DNA of 36,505 nt from Caulobacteraceae bacterium. GTDB lineage: Bacteria; Pseudomonadota; Alphaproteobacteria; Caulobacterales; Caulobacteraceae. The stretch covers positions 1 through 36,505 of the forward strand of contig JAFANN010000247.1 in NCBI GenBank assembly GCA_019232665.1. Direction: 5' to 3'. The notes beneath the pieces were generated by a model. It was given only the letters and a program-made list of their open reading frames with translations, was not told the DNA's origin and did no database searches. The stretch's first letter is position 1. Every line of letters starts with the position of its first letter. Shown piece after piece: positions 11,609-20,183 of the stretch. Both the position numbers and the translations under genes were made by a program.

Positions 11609-12529
11609 TCAGGGGCGCGGATGAGCCCCTGCATAGGCCCTCATGAGACCCGCGGCGTCCACGGCGGCGTAGCGCTGGGTTGTGCTCAGCGACGCGTGAC
11701 CCAGCAATTCCTGGATCGAGCGCAGGTCCGCCCCTGCTCCCAGGAGGTGGCTCGCGAAGGCGTGACGCAAGGCGTGAGGCGTCGCGCTTTCAGGAAGCCC
11801 GAGGGTCTGCCGAAGGCCCTGGACCAGCGCCTGCACCTGGCGCGGCCTCAGCGGCCCGCCACGCGTAGCTCGGAAGAGGGGATCGTCCGTCCCGATCTGA
11901 AATGGGGCCGCTGCAACATAGGCTCCTATTGCGTCCCTCACCGGCTGCAGGACCGGAACGAACCGCGTTTTGTCCCCCTTGCCGATGACCCGTACCGATT
12001 CCGGGAGCGGGAGATCACCGCCGCGGAGGCTGAGCGCCTCGGAGATGCGCAGGCCGCATCCCCACAGCAGGATCAGGACGGCGCGATCCCGGGCTGTGAC
12101 CCACGGAACTGTCGGACGATCCGACGCGCCGGCGACCAGTTCGTGCGCCTCGACGACCGAGACCGGCCTTGGAGCCGCTGGCGCGACACGGGGGCCGCGT
12201 ACGCGCAGCACATCTTCATTCGAGAGGCCGTGTCTGGAATCCAGGTACCGATAGAAGCCCCGGATGGCGGAGACCGCCTGAGCGAGGGATCTGGACGACA
12301 GATGATCCTCGGAGCGTCGAAAGGCGAGATAGGCGCGGAAGTCCGCCGCGCTGATCCTCGCCAACGCCTCGGGCGACGCCGGACCGTCCAGGTGAGCGGC
12401 CAGGAAACTGACGAAGGACTCGAGGCACGCCCGGTAGGCGGCGACCGTGCGGGGACTTGCGCGGCGTTCCAGCGCCAGATGGGCCAGCCACTCCTCAACG
12501 ACGGCCTGAGACGTCAGGGGGAGGGCCAT
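11609..12529 (-). CDS. xerC: Tyrosine recombinase XerC
   Basis: 306 aa with core residues: 'LWGCGLRISEAL', 'GKGDKTRFVPV', 'HALRHAFASHLL', 'LGHASLSTTQRYA'. Confidence 0.92.
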   Translation of the reverse strand: MALPLTSQAVVEEWLAHLALERRASPRTVAAYRACLESFVSFLAAHLDGPASPEALARISAADFRAYLAFRRSEDHLSSRSLAQAVSAIRGFYRYLDSRHGLSNEDVLRVRGPRVAPAAPRPVSVVEAHELVAGASDRPTVPWVTARDRAVLILLWGCGLRISEALSLRGGDLPLPESVRVIGKGDKTRFVPVLQPVRDAIGAYVAAAPFQIGTDDPLFRATRGGPLRPRQVQALVQGLRQTLGLPESATPHALRHAFASHLLGAGADLRSIQELLGHASLSTTQRYAAVDAAGLMRAYAGAHPRP

Positions 12530-13212
12530 CTCTCGGCCGTTCGTTCGACGACTCGCGCAAGGAAGGTCACGAGTTCAGCGCCCATGTCTTCGCTGAAAGC
12601 CAACGCGTCGACGGCGCCGAAGGCGATGACGCCCTGGCGCGCCGGTTTCCACATCTGAAGCCGCAGGAGAGCCGCGCTGCCGATCTCCGGCCCCAGAGGC
12701 CCGAACAGGCCCACAGCGGTCGGACAGCGCCCAAGTTTCGAGAGCCTGTGAGAGCCGATCAGGGCGTCCACCTGCCCCGACACCAGTGGAACCCACCCGT
12801 CAGGGGTCCCACCATCCCCCTCGAGCGCGATTACGCCGGTCGCAAGGCCAAAACGGGCCCGGGCGAGCTCATCCAGTCGCGCTGCGAGGTCCTGGAGCGA
12901 CTCGGCCTCGAGGAGATCGATCACAGCCGCATGCGTCTGAGCCTGAGCGGCATAGTTCGCGCGAGCCACGGCTTCCAGTCGGCGACGCTCGCTCGATTCG
13001 CGTTGATGCGCCTCGCTCACACGGGAAAGCGCTATCGGTCCGAAGTCGACGAGGTTCGCCACATCCTCGCGCAGGCCCAATTCGCCCAGCAGCTCGGTCT
13101 CGCCTTTGAGCCACTCCCGATGGGCCCGAATGAGCGATCGCATCGAATCCGGGTCGACCGCATCGACCGATTCCTGTTCGGATGCGTCGCTTGTCGAGAC
13201 TCGCAGCGCCAA
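12514..13212 (-). CDS. DUF484 family protein (GAF-like)
   Basis: 232 aa directly upstream of and overlapping xerC by 16 bp, the usual DUF484-xerC arrangement; ends 'LVTFLARVVERTAERWPSP'. Confidence 0.8.
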   Translation of the reverse strand: MALRVSTSDASEQESVDAVDPDSMRSLIRAHREWLKGETELLGELGLREDVANLVDFGPIALSRVSEAHQRESSERRRLEAVARANYAAQAQTHAAVIDLLEAESLQDLAARLDELARARFGLATGVIALEGDGGTPDGWVPLVSGQVDALIGSHRLSKLGRCPTAVGLFGPLGPEIGSAALLRLQMWKPARQGVIAFGAVDALAFSEDMGAELVTFLARVVERTAERWPSP

Positions 13213-13270
13213 GAGAACCCTCTCCGTTCGAATCGCCCATTATGCCTGCCCTGCAAGCGCGGCCGCACTG

Positions 13271-15523
13271 ATGAAGAGCGCTGGACTGGTTAAGAGCGGG
13301 TTGCGTTCGCTGCGCCGGACGGGGATGACCAGCACGATGGACGTCGACATGGATCCGCTGGGTAACACCTGTCGTATCGCGCAGGTGCTTTTGCCCCTGC
13401 CGCTCCCGGAGGCGTACGACTACGCGGAGCCCCCTGGCCTGGAGCTCGCGATCGGCGACATCGTGGTTGCGCCTCTTGGACCGCGGACGATCGTCGGTGT
13501 GGTGAGCGGCTTCAAACCTCCAGCGGGAAGCAACCGCCGGCTGCGCCCTATCATCGGGCTGTTCGACGCTCCGAGGCTGCCCCCGGGCGCACTAACCTTC
13601 GCCCGCTGGGCTTCTGATTACGCCGCGGGTGCGCCGGGAGCGGGGCTCGCTCTTGCCTTGCGGGGACTGGGAGCGCCACGGCCCGTCTTGCGACCTCGAT
13701 TTGTTCGGTCCAGAGAGACCGCGTCAAATCTCACTCCCGCCAGACTCAAGGTGTTGGAAGCCGCCGCGTCGCCGATGACCCGCGCGGAGCTTGCGCGGGC
13801 GTCAGGGGTTTCCGCCGGCGTGATCGCCGACATGATCCGGGTGGGCGCGCTCGTACCGGCGAAGGCCGAAGACCCGCCCCGCGAGACCTTTGACGCGGAT
13901 CACTCGCCCTCAACCCTGAACGAAAGTCAGGCGGCCGCGGCGGAGGCGATCGGCCAGATGGTCGCCGCCGGAAAGTTCAGTGTCGCGCTGTTGGATGGCG
14001 TAACCGGCTCGGGCAAGACCGAGGTTTACCTGGAAGCGGCAGCGACGGCGCTCCGGCTGCGCCCCACGTCCCAGGTGCTCGTCCTGCTTCCCGAGATCGC
14101 GCTGACCGAGGCTGCGATTCGGCGCTTCCAGGATCGGTTCGGCGCCGCGCCCGCGCAGTGGCACTCGGGCGTTGCTAGCCCGCGAAGGCGCGAGACATGG
14201 GAGGCCGTCGCCGAAGGTCGCGCGCGGATCGTGGTTGGAGCGCGCTCGGCGCTCTTCCTGCCATTCGTCGACCTGCGCCTCATCATCGTCGATGAGGAAC
14301 ACGACGGTTCGTACAAGCAGGACGAGGGCTTTGTGTACCACGCGCGTGACCTCGCGGTGGCCCGCGGAAAGATCGAACGGTCGCCGGTAGTCCTGGCTTC
14401 AGCCACGCCGTCGCTCGAGACCTTGTGGAACGCCAGGTCGGGACGCTACCGCCACCTGCGGCTCGCGGACCGGCATGGGCCCGCGATCCTGCCGGACGTC
14501 GGGCTCATCGACCTGCGCGTGTCTCCTCCGGAGAATGGACGGTGGCTCTCTCCACCTCTCGTCGCCGCCGTCCAGGACACCTTGGATCGTGGAGAGCAGG
14601 CCCTGCTCTTCTTAAATCGCCGCGGCTACGCGCCGCTCGTAATCTGCCGGTCCTGCGGCGAGCGCATGAAGGCGCCGGACACCGACTCATGGCTCGTAGA
14701 GCACCGCTACACTCGACGGCTCGTCTGCCATCTTACGGGATTCTCAATGCCAAGACCGGAGCTTTGCCCGGCTTGCGCATCGCGCGACAGTCTCGTTTCC
14801 GTCGGCCCGGGGGTCGAGCGAGTGGAGGAGGAAGCGCGCTTGTTGTTTCCAGACGCCCGCATCGCCGTCTTTTCTTCGGACACCGCGCCGGACGCGCGAA
14901 GCGCGCGGGCCATGATCGAGGCCATGGAGCGGGGCGATTACGACATCATGGTCGCCACGCAGTCGGCGGCGAAGGGCCACAATTTCCCTAAACTGACGCT
15001 CGTGGGCGTGGTCGACGCCGACGTCGGACTTCGAGGCGGCGATCTGCGCGCGGCGGAGCGGACGTTCCAGCTTCTCACCCAGGTGGCCGGACGCGCCGGG
15101 CGGGCCGACCGACCGGGTCGCGCGCTGATCCAGACATGGTCCCCCGATCACGCCGTGATGCAGGCTATCGCCTCGCAGGACCGCGATGGCTTCTTGACGA
15201 CCGAACTGGCGGAGCGCGAGGTCCTTGGGCTGCCGCCTTTCGGTCGGCTCGCAGCAGTGATCCTCTCCAGCCACCGTCCGGACGTCCTCGAGGACTTCGC
15301 CCGCGCGTTCGCCGCCGCGGCGCCCAATGCGCCCGACGTGACCATCTTCGGACCGGCCGACGCGCCCCTGGCGGTGGTGCGGGGCCGGCGACGCAAACGG
15401 ATTCTCGTCAGGGCGGCGCGATCCGTCGACATTCAAACATTCCTGCACGTCTGGCGTTCGCGGCGGCCCCCGCCAAACTCGGTGAGGATCGACGTCGACG
15501 TGGATCCTTACAGCTTCCTGTGA
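13271..15523 (+). CDS. priA: Primosomal protein N' (PriA helicase)
   Basis: Walker A 'LLDGVTGSGKTEVYLEA', DEEH 'LIIVDEEHDGSYKQ', 'VDADVGLRGGDLRAAERTFQLLTQVAGRAGRADRPG'. Start uncertain (13271, 13325 or 13337 region). Confidence 0.94.
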   Translation: MKSAGLVKSGLRSLRRTGMTSTMDVDMDPLGNTCRIAQVLLPLPLPEAYDYAEPPGLELAIGDIVVAPLGPRTIVGVVSGFKPPAGSNRRLRPIIGLFDAPRLPPGALTFARWASDYAAGAPGAGLALALRGLGAPRPVLRPRFVRSRETASNLTPARLKVLEAAASPMTRAELARASGVSAGVIADMIRVGALVPAKAEDPPRETFDADHSPSTLNESQAAAAEAIGQMVAAGKFSVALLDGVTGSGKTEVYLEAAATALRLRPTSQVLVLLPEIALTEAAIRRFQDRFGAAPAQWHSGVASPRRRETWEAVAEGRARIVVGARSALFLPFVDLRLIIVDEEHDGSYKQDEGFVYHARDLAVARGKIERSPVVLASATPSLETLWNARSGRYRHLRLADRHGPAILPDVGLIDLRVSPPENGRWLSPPLVAAVQDTLDRGEQALLFLNRRGYAPLVICRSCGERMKAPDTDSWLVEHRYTRRLVCHLTGFSMPRPELCPACASRDSLVSVGPGVERVEEEARLLFPDARIAVFSSDTAPDARSARAMIEAMERGDYDIMVATQSAAKGHNFPKLTLVGVVDADVGLRGGDLRAAERTFQLLTQVAGRAGRADRPGRALIQTWSPDHAVMQAIASQDRDGFLTTELAEREVLGLPPFGRLAAVILSSHRPDVLEDFARAFAAAAPNAPDVTIFGPADAPLAVVRGRRRKRILVRAARSVDIQTFLHVWRSRRPPPNSVRIDVDVDPYSFL

Positions 15524-15588
15524 GGGCGAAGGCAGGTCGGCGAAATGCGAGCGGCTAGGCGGACTACGATGCAGTCGAGGCGGTCCCG

Positions 15589-16326
15589 ATGCTCAGCTTC
15601 CTGAATGGTGGGACACTAGCCTCATTCGCCACTCTCACCTTTCTCGAAATCATCCTCGGGATCGACAACCTCGTGTTCCTGGCGCTCGCCGTGCAGCGGC
15701 TTTCGCCCGAACAGCGCGATCGAGGCCGACTCCTGGGGCTGATCCTGGCGATGGTCCTGCGCATCCTGATGCTTGTCGGCCTGGTCTGGGTCGCGAACAT
15801 CGACATCGTCATCTTCGCGGCCCTTGGTCGATCAATAACCGTGAAGGACGTCGTCCTGATTTCCGGCGGCCTCTTCCTCCTCACCAAGGGGACCGTCGAG
15901 ATCCATGGCGAACTTGAAGCGCCACCGACGCTAGGCGCGAACTCGCCCGAAGCATCGCGAGCGTCTTTCCTGGGCGTGGTCGGACAGATCGGGCTGATCA
16001 ACATCGTCTTCTCGCTCGACAGCGTCATAACCGCGGTCGGCATGACCAGCGATCTTTGGGTGATGATCGCCGCAGTGGTGGCGTCGACCCTGGTGATGCT
16101 GCAGGCGGCGGCGCCGGTCGAGACGTTCATCCACAGCCGCCCGACGATGAGGATGCTCGCGTTCGCCTTCATCCTTCTGGTCGGAGTCGCCCTGGTCGCC
16201 GACGGAATCGGATTTCATATTCCGCGTGGCTACGTTTATTTCGCTATCGCTTTTTCGCTCTTCGTCGAGCTGCTCAACGGCGCCTATCGGCGAATCCGGG
16301 ACAGCAGTGGCTCCTCAAAACTGTGA
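15589..16326 (+). CDS. TerC-family integral membrane protein
   Basis: 'FATLTFLEIILGIDNLVFLALAVQRL' and 'VGQIGLINIVFSLDSVITAVGMT' are TerC hallmark segments. Confidence 0.93.
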   Translation: MLSFLNGGTLASFATLTFLEIILGIDNLVFLALAVQRLSPEQRDRGRLLGLILAMVLRILMLVGLVWVANIDIVIFAALGRSITVKDVVLISGGLFLLTKGTVEIHGELEAPPTLGANSPEASRASFLGVVGQIGLINIVFSLDSVITAVGMTSDLWVMIAAVVASTLVMLQAAAPVETFIHSRPTMRMLAFAFILLVGVALVADGIGFHIPRGYVYFAIAFSLFVELLNGAYRRIRDSSGSSKL

Positions 16327-16344
16327 ATGATCGGCGACAATCGA

Positions 16345-16359
16345 GCGACGGATCGTCGC
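16345..16359 (+). terminator. Hairpin after terC-like gene (weak terminator candidate)
   Basis: gcgacg-gat-cgtcgc, 6-bp perfect stem 18 bp after the stop; no T-tract. Confidence 0.35.
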
Positions 16360-16679
16360 AGTAGGCCACGTCAGCAAAGGTCGGAAATCCATCAAAAAAA
16401 TTTGATTTCAATCTACCTTTTGCAGTATATGTCCGGCCCAATTCGCACATTAATTGTTACGTCACGTGACATATTGTGTCTATTTCCGCGCATATGACCC
16501 CTCTCTTGCCAGATAAGTTTCATGAATACTTTTCTCCACCGACTATATTTGGTTCATCGTTCTTTCCCTGATTCGATGAATTAATCTCGATTAGACGCTT
16601 ATGGGGGATCAGAAAGAAATTATTCTTATTTGTGCAATGAAACGCCGAGCTCAACCAGGACTCGGGGAAGCTGCGCTCT

Positions 16680-16774
16680 GGCCACACTGCGGCGCAAAGT
16701 GGCCTGCCCTGCGCGCGTAAACCGTCTTTTCATCCCTTAGGGGCACGGTTACGCAGGACCCTGCTCCAGCGGGG
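16680..16774 (+). promoter_or_regulatory. Candidate structured 5' leader RNA of the CHAP-domain gene
   Basis: Three successive inverted repeats: ggccac(16680-16685)/gtggcc(16699-16704); cctgcg..taaaccgt(16708-16725)/acggttacgcagg(16745-16757); ccctgct(16759-16765)/agcgggg(16768-16774) adjoining the SD-like gggggagaga. Confidence 0.4.
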
Positions 16775-16789
16775 GAGAGATCCGTTAGT

Positions 16790-17452
16790 ATGGCCATACG
16801 CGTAAGACCCATAATTGGTTCATTGGCGGCAGCCATTGTGCTCTGCATGGGTCCGGTGAACGCCGCGGCCGAATCCTATTGGGAATGCGTGCCGTTTGCC
16901 CGGCTGATGTCAGGTATTCAGATTTTCGGCGACGCCTACACCTGGTGGAATCAGGCTCTGGGAAGATACCAGACCGGCTTCAAGCCGAAACTGGGCGCGG
17001 TGCTCTGCTTTAAACCTACCGGTCGGATGCGCCTGGGCCACGTGGCAGTGGTCAGCCAAGTCATCACCGACCGTATCATTCAGATCACCCATGCGAACTG
17101 GTCACCGATCGACGGATCGAGGGGGCAGATCGAGAACAACGTGACGGTTATCGACGTCTCGCCCGCCGGCGACTGGAGTCTCGTGAAGGTTTGGTACGAC
17201 CCCTCTCGGGATCTCGGCAATACGACCTACCCCACTTATGGCTTCATCTATCAGGACGGCCAGGCCTCGCATTACGCGACTGCGCAGAAGGCGGCTGTCC
17301 AGGTGGCGCAGAACGCGGCCAACCGCGTGGTGGCGGCCGTGCGTCCCGGCGCCTCGCCCCTCCAGATGCTGGGACAGGTCGCCGACTCGACCGACCGGAT
17401 CGCCGCCCTCATCGAGATGGCCACGAGCCAGGGTGGATCGGACAAGAAGTAG
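16790..17452 (+). CDS. Secreted CHAP-domain (amidase/peptidase) protein
   Basis: Signal-peptide-like N-terminus, 'YWECVPFARLMSG' (Cys), 'LGHVAVVSQV' (His), 'ITHANWSP' (Asn) in CHAP order. Confidence 0.88.
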   Translation: MAIRVRPIIGSLAAAIVLCMGPVNAAAESYWECVPFARLMSGIQIFGDAYTWWNQALGRYQTGFKPKLGAVLCFKPTGRMRLGHVAVVSQVITDRIIQITHANWSPIDGSRGQIENNVTVIDVSPAGDWSLVKVWYDPSRDLGNTTYPTYGFIYQDGQASHYATAQKAAVQVAQNAANRVVAAVRPGASPLQMLGQVADSTDRIAALIEMATSQGGSDKK

Positions 17453-17478
17453 CCAAAGGCTGACTTCGCCACTTGCAC

Positions 17479-17504
17479 CGCCGCCTCTCGCCCTTTAGGC
17501 GGCG
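17479..17504 (+). terminator. Intergenic hairpin between CHAP gene and hydrolase
   Basis: cgccgcct / aggcggcg perfect 8-bp stem with 10-nt loop, ending 4 nt before the likely GTG start at 17509. Confidence 0.45.
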
Positions 17505-17508
17505 ATCG

Positions 17509-18390
17509 GTGGATCAGATCGAAGACCTGCCCTTCCGCCAGTTCAGCCTTCCTCTTCCCGACCGCGGCCCTGGCGAGGTTGCGGTGCTGGATTTCGGCCG
17601 GCTCGACGCGCCCGTCGCCGGCGTTTTTCTGCACGCCAATGGGTTCAATGCGAGGACCTATCGACGTCTGCTGGGCCCCCTGAGCAGGTTTGGACGGATC
17701 CTGGCCTTCGACCAGAGGGGCCACGGGAGAACCACCCTGCAAGCCCAACCCGAAGGACGTGGGGACTGGCTGGACCTGCGAGACGACCTGTTGGCGTTCC
17801 TGGAGGCCCTCGATCTCGAGGACGTCGCGCTCGCCGGCCATTCCATGGGAGGAACAGTGAGCCTGCTTGCAGCGCGCGATGCGCCGGACCGGGTCAGCCG
17901 CCTGTGCCTTCTCGACCCGGTGATGGTTCCAAAGACGTCGGCTCCCGTGGGAGACGCATCGCCGATGATCGCAGGCGCGCTTCGCCGGCGGGCCACATTC
18001 GCCAGCCGCGCCGAAGCCCGAGCGGCGTATCTCGGGAGGGGCGCCTTCGCGACCTGGCCCGCGGCGATGCTCGAGGACTATGTGGAGGATGGATTGGGTG
18101 ACCGGCCCGACGGGGCCGTTGAGCTGAGCTGCGCGCCGGCCTGGGAGGCGTCTAACTACGCTGCTCAGGCTCATGATCCTTGGGGGGCGCTGGCGTCGTA
18201 CGCAGGTCCAGTGAAGATCCTAGCGGCCGAAGTCGGATCCACCTGCCGCGAACCGCCCGGATCCGACATGGAAACGCTGGGGCCGCGGGTTTCCCTTGAG
18301 AGGATCCTTGGGACGACGCATTTCCTCCCGATGGAGCGGCCGGACTTGGTGGTGAGCGCCTTGGCGGATACGCTCCTGGCCCAGGCGTAA
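17509..18390 (+). CDS. Alpha/beta hydrolase
   Basis: 'GVFLHANGFNARTYRRLL', 'LAFDQRGHGRT', nucleophile elbow 'LAGHSMGGTVSLLAA', C-terminal 'GTTHFLPMERPDL'. GTG start gives VDQIEDLPFRQF. Confidence 0.88.
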   Translation: MDQIEDLPFRQFSLPLPDRGPGEVAVLDFGRLDAPVAGVFLHANGFNARTYRRLLGPLSRFGRILAFDQRGHGRTTLQAQPEGRGDWLDLRDDLLAFLEALDLEDVALAGHSMGGTVSLLAARDAPDRVSRLCLLDPVMVPKTSAPVGDASPMIAGALRRRATFASRAEARAAYLGRGAFATWPAAMLEDYVEDGLGDRPDGAVELSCAPAWEASNYAAQAHDPWGALASYAGPVKILAAEVGSTCREPPGSDMETLGPRVSLERILGTTHFLPMERPDLVVSALADTLLAQA

Positions 18391-18394
18391 CCGC

Positions 18395-19336
18395 TCAGAA
18401 CCTGAGGCCCGGGATCACCTGGGATTCGAGCCGCGCTCGCCTCTCCTTCGAAAAGGCAATGAGCTTCCGATCCTCCAGATCGAGATCGGCCGCGACAGCC
18501 AGGGCGGTCCCCCAAGGCCGGCCGCTTGTCGGATCAAGAATCCAGTGGACGAAGCGCTGGGTCCGATCATCGACCGCCGCGAGACCCGAACGAACGACCA
18601 GACGCGCACCGACCTCGGGCCACCCCAGATAGGCTATCCGGTATTCAAGAACCGCGCCGCCGATTCTCTGTCCCTCCGTGCCGACAGGGACGTCGCCGTT
18701 CAATCGGCTACGCAGCGCGGGAATACCATCGGAGATCCTGCCGACCAGCACTTCGGGCCGCATACGGCCAAACACGTCGCAGTCCTGGATACCCACAGAT
18801 CCGACGGAAATCGGAAGCAGGCCGAAGGCGTTTGCGTCCGCCATGGATCCGCAGCCGGCGCTTTCGGAAAGGCTCAGACTACGCGGCTGGGCGGCCGGGG
18901 GCGCCTCCATTCTCAAGGATTCGAGGCCCTGCCGACTCCGGGACGACCAGGGGAAGGGGCGCCGCTCCTCGACCGTCACGTGAGCGACCACAGTCTGGAA
19001 ACTGGCAGCCAGCTCGCCCGTCATCGAGTGGGCGAGGAGTTGGAGGATGCGGGCCTCAGTGTCCGAGACCTCGATCACGCTCGCCGTCATATGAAGCGCG
19101 GCGGGGGGCCTGGCTTCCCGCATGAAACGGATATGCTGATCCTTGACGAGCAAAGTGCTCGCCGCCCTCCGACCGAACGCTTTCTCTAGTCCGATTTCCG
19201 CAGCGAAACCGACAAGGCCCTCCATCGCCCTGGCGATGTAGAAGCGCACGTTCATGTGCCCCATGTGGTCGCATTCCCAAGCGTTGACCCCGCCGCGCCA
19301 GACCTCCACGCCGGGGGTCGTTCCGGCGGACTTCAC
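18395..19336 (-). CDS. Double-hotdog acyl-CoA/acyl-ACP thioesterase-like protein
   Basis: 'NAWECDHMGHMNVRFYIARAMEG' and a second hotdog-like half. A GTG start at 19336 gives GTGA overlap with the upstream gene stop; the ATG at 19375 is the longer alternative. Confidence 0.78.
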   Translation of the reverse strand: MKSAGTTPGVEVWRGGVNAWECDHMGHMNVRFYIARAMEGLVGFAAEIGLEKAFGRRAASTLLVKDQHIRFMREARPPAALHMTASVIEVSDTEARILQLLAHSMTGELAASFQTVVAHVTVEERRPFPWSSRSRQGLESLRMEAPPAAQPRSLSLSESAGCGSMADANAFGLLPISVGSVGIQDCDVFGRMRPEVLVGRISDGIPALRSRLNGDVPVGTEGQRIGGAVLEYRIAYLGWPEVGARLVVRSGLAAVDDRTQRFVHWILDPTSGRPWGTALAVAADLDLEDRKLIAFSKERRARLESQVIPGLRF

Positions 19337-20112
19337 CAGGGGGTCCGCGCCGTGAGCGCTTCTTCCGTGCGACATGCATTTGGCTCCGGAGCTTCACGGA
19401 GGGATGCGAGCTGCATACGGGCGGCGCGAAGATCCTCCTGGAAGGCTGGCGACGCCTGAAGCGCAGCAAACAGGGTGGAGGCCGCCGTGCGCGCTTCGGT
19501 CACCGCGCTGGCGCTATGGACGCCACAGACTGCGCGGCTTTCACCAAATGCGCGCGCCCGCTGAAGGATGGGCCCCGCGCGATCGGGGATCAGCTCCGCC
19601 AGGATCAGGCCGTAGGTCCAGGCAAAGGTGGCGTGGCCCGACGGGTAGTCGAAGGTCTCATCCAACGCCTTGGATCGCGGCGTGCAGATTGGCCCCTCGT
19701 CCCGCATGTAGGGGCGGGGCCGACGATAGAGATCCTTCGGAGTGCTATAGGCAGCCGCGATGTCCGGAGAGAGCCGCTTGAGGATCGTCACCAGCGCCGG
19801 CGCTTTCTGCTCGCTCAACGCCACGCCAGCGGCGCAGCTGAAGTCTTTCAGGACCGCTGGTATCGTCACCACGGCGTCGTTCTGCGCCAGCGTCCACCGG
19901 GGAGACCCCTGTAGGGCGCGTGTCGCCTTGAAGATCGCCCGGTCTTCGACATCGCGCGGGGACTCCGGAGCAGGCGCCTGAGGCACGACGGCGACGGTGT
20001 CAGGCTCGTGGCCTGCGAGATACCCGCCGGTTGGCGAAGATTGGGCCAACGCGACGGCGGCCGCGGCGCAGACCGCCCCGACACCTGCAGTCAGACCCCA
20101 TCTGCGCCGCAT
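19333..20112 (-). CDS. PAP2 / class A acid-phosphatase-like secreted protein
   Basis: Signal peptide; 'KDLYRRPRPYM', 'FDYPSGHATFAWTYG', 'GESRAVCGVHSASAVTEAR', matching the class A acid phosphatase motif order. Confidence 0.85.
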   Translation of the reverse strand: MRRRWGLTAGVGAVCAAAAVALAQSSPTGGYLAGHEPDTVAVVPQAPAPESPRDVEDRAIFKATRALQGSPRWTLAQNDAVVTIPAVLKDFSCAAGVALSEQKAPALVTILKRLSPDIAAAYSTPKDLYRRPRPYMRDEGPICTPRSKALDETFDYPSGHATFAWTYGLILAELIPDRAGPILQRARAFGESRAVCGVHSASAVTEARTAASTLFAALQASPAFQEDLRAARMQLASLREAPEPNACRTEEALTARTPW

Positions 20113-20183
20113 GCGCTCCGCCTCCCAGCGCTAGGACCACCTAGTGACAAGGAATTCTGGCAGCCTCAAGCCCCAGCTGAGCT

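Noticed and set aside
11489-13293. Plus-strand ORFs of 389 and 278 aa over xerC/DUF484
   Set aside because: Opposite the clear XerC catalytic motifs and DUF484; no domain in the plus-strand translations.
16440-16600. CtrA-type TTAA-N7-TTAA site in the AT-rich island
   Set aside because: TTAA-like words occur but none with the correct spacing; AT-rich sequence makes chance matches likely.
16680-16774. c-di-GMP-I (GEMM) riboswitch upstream of the CHAP gene
   Set aside because: A GCGCAAAG string is reminiscent, but it sits in the loop of a local stem and the GEMM helices cannot be drawn around it; kept only as an unclassified leader.
20131-20146. Short inverted repeat ctagg-acca-cctag near the acid-phosphatase gene start
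   Set aside because: Only 5 bp stem; could be chance and no clear regulatory context.
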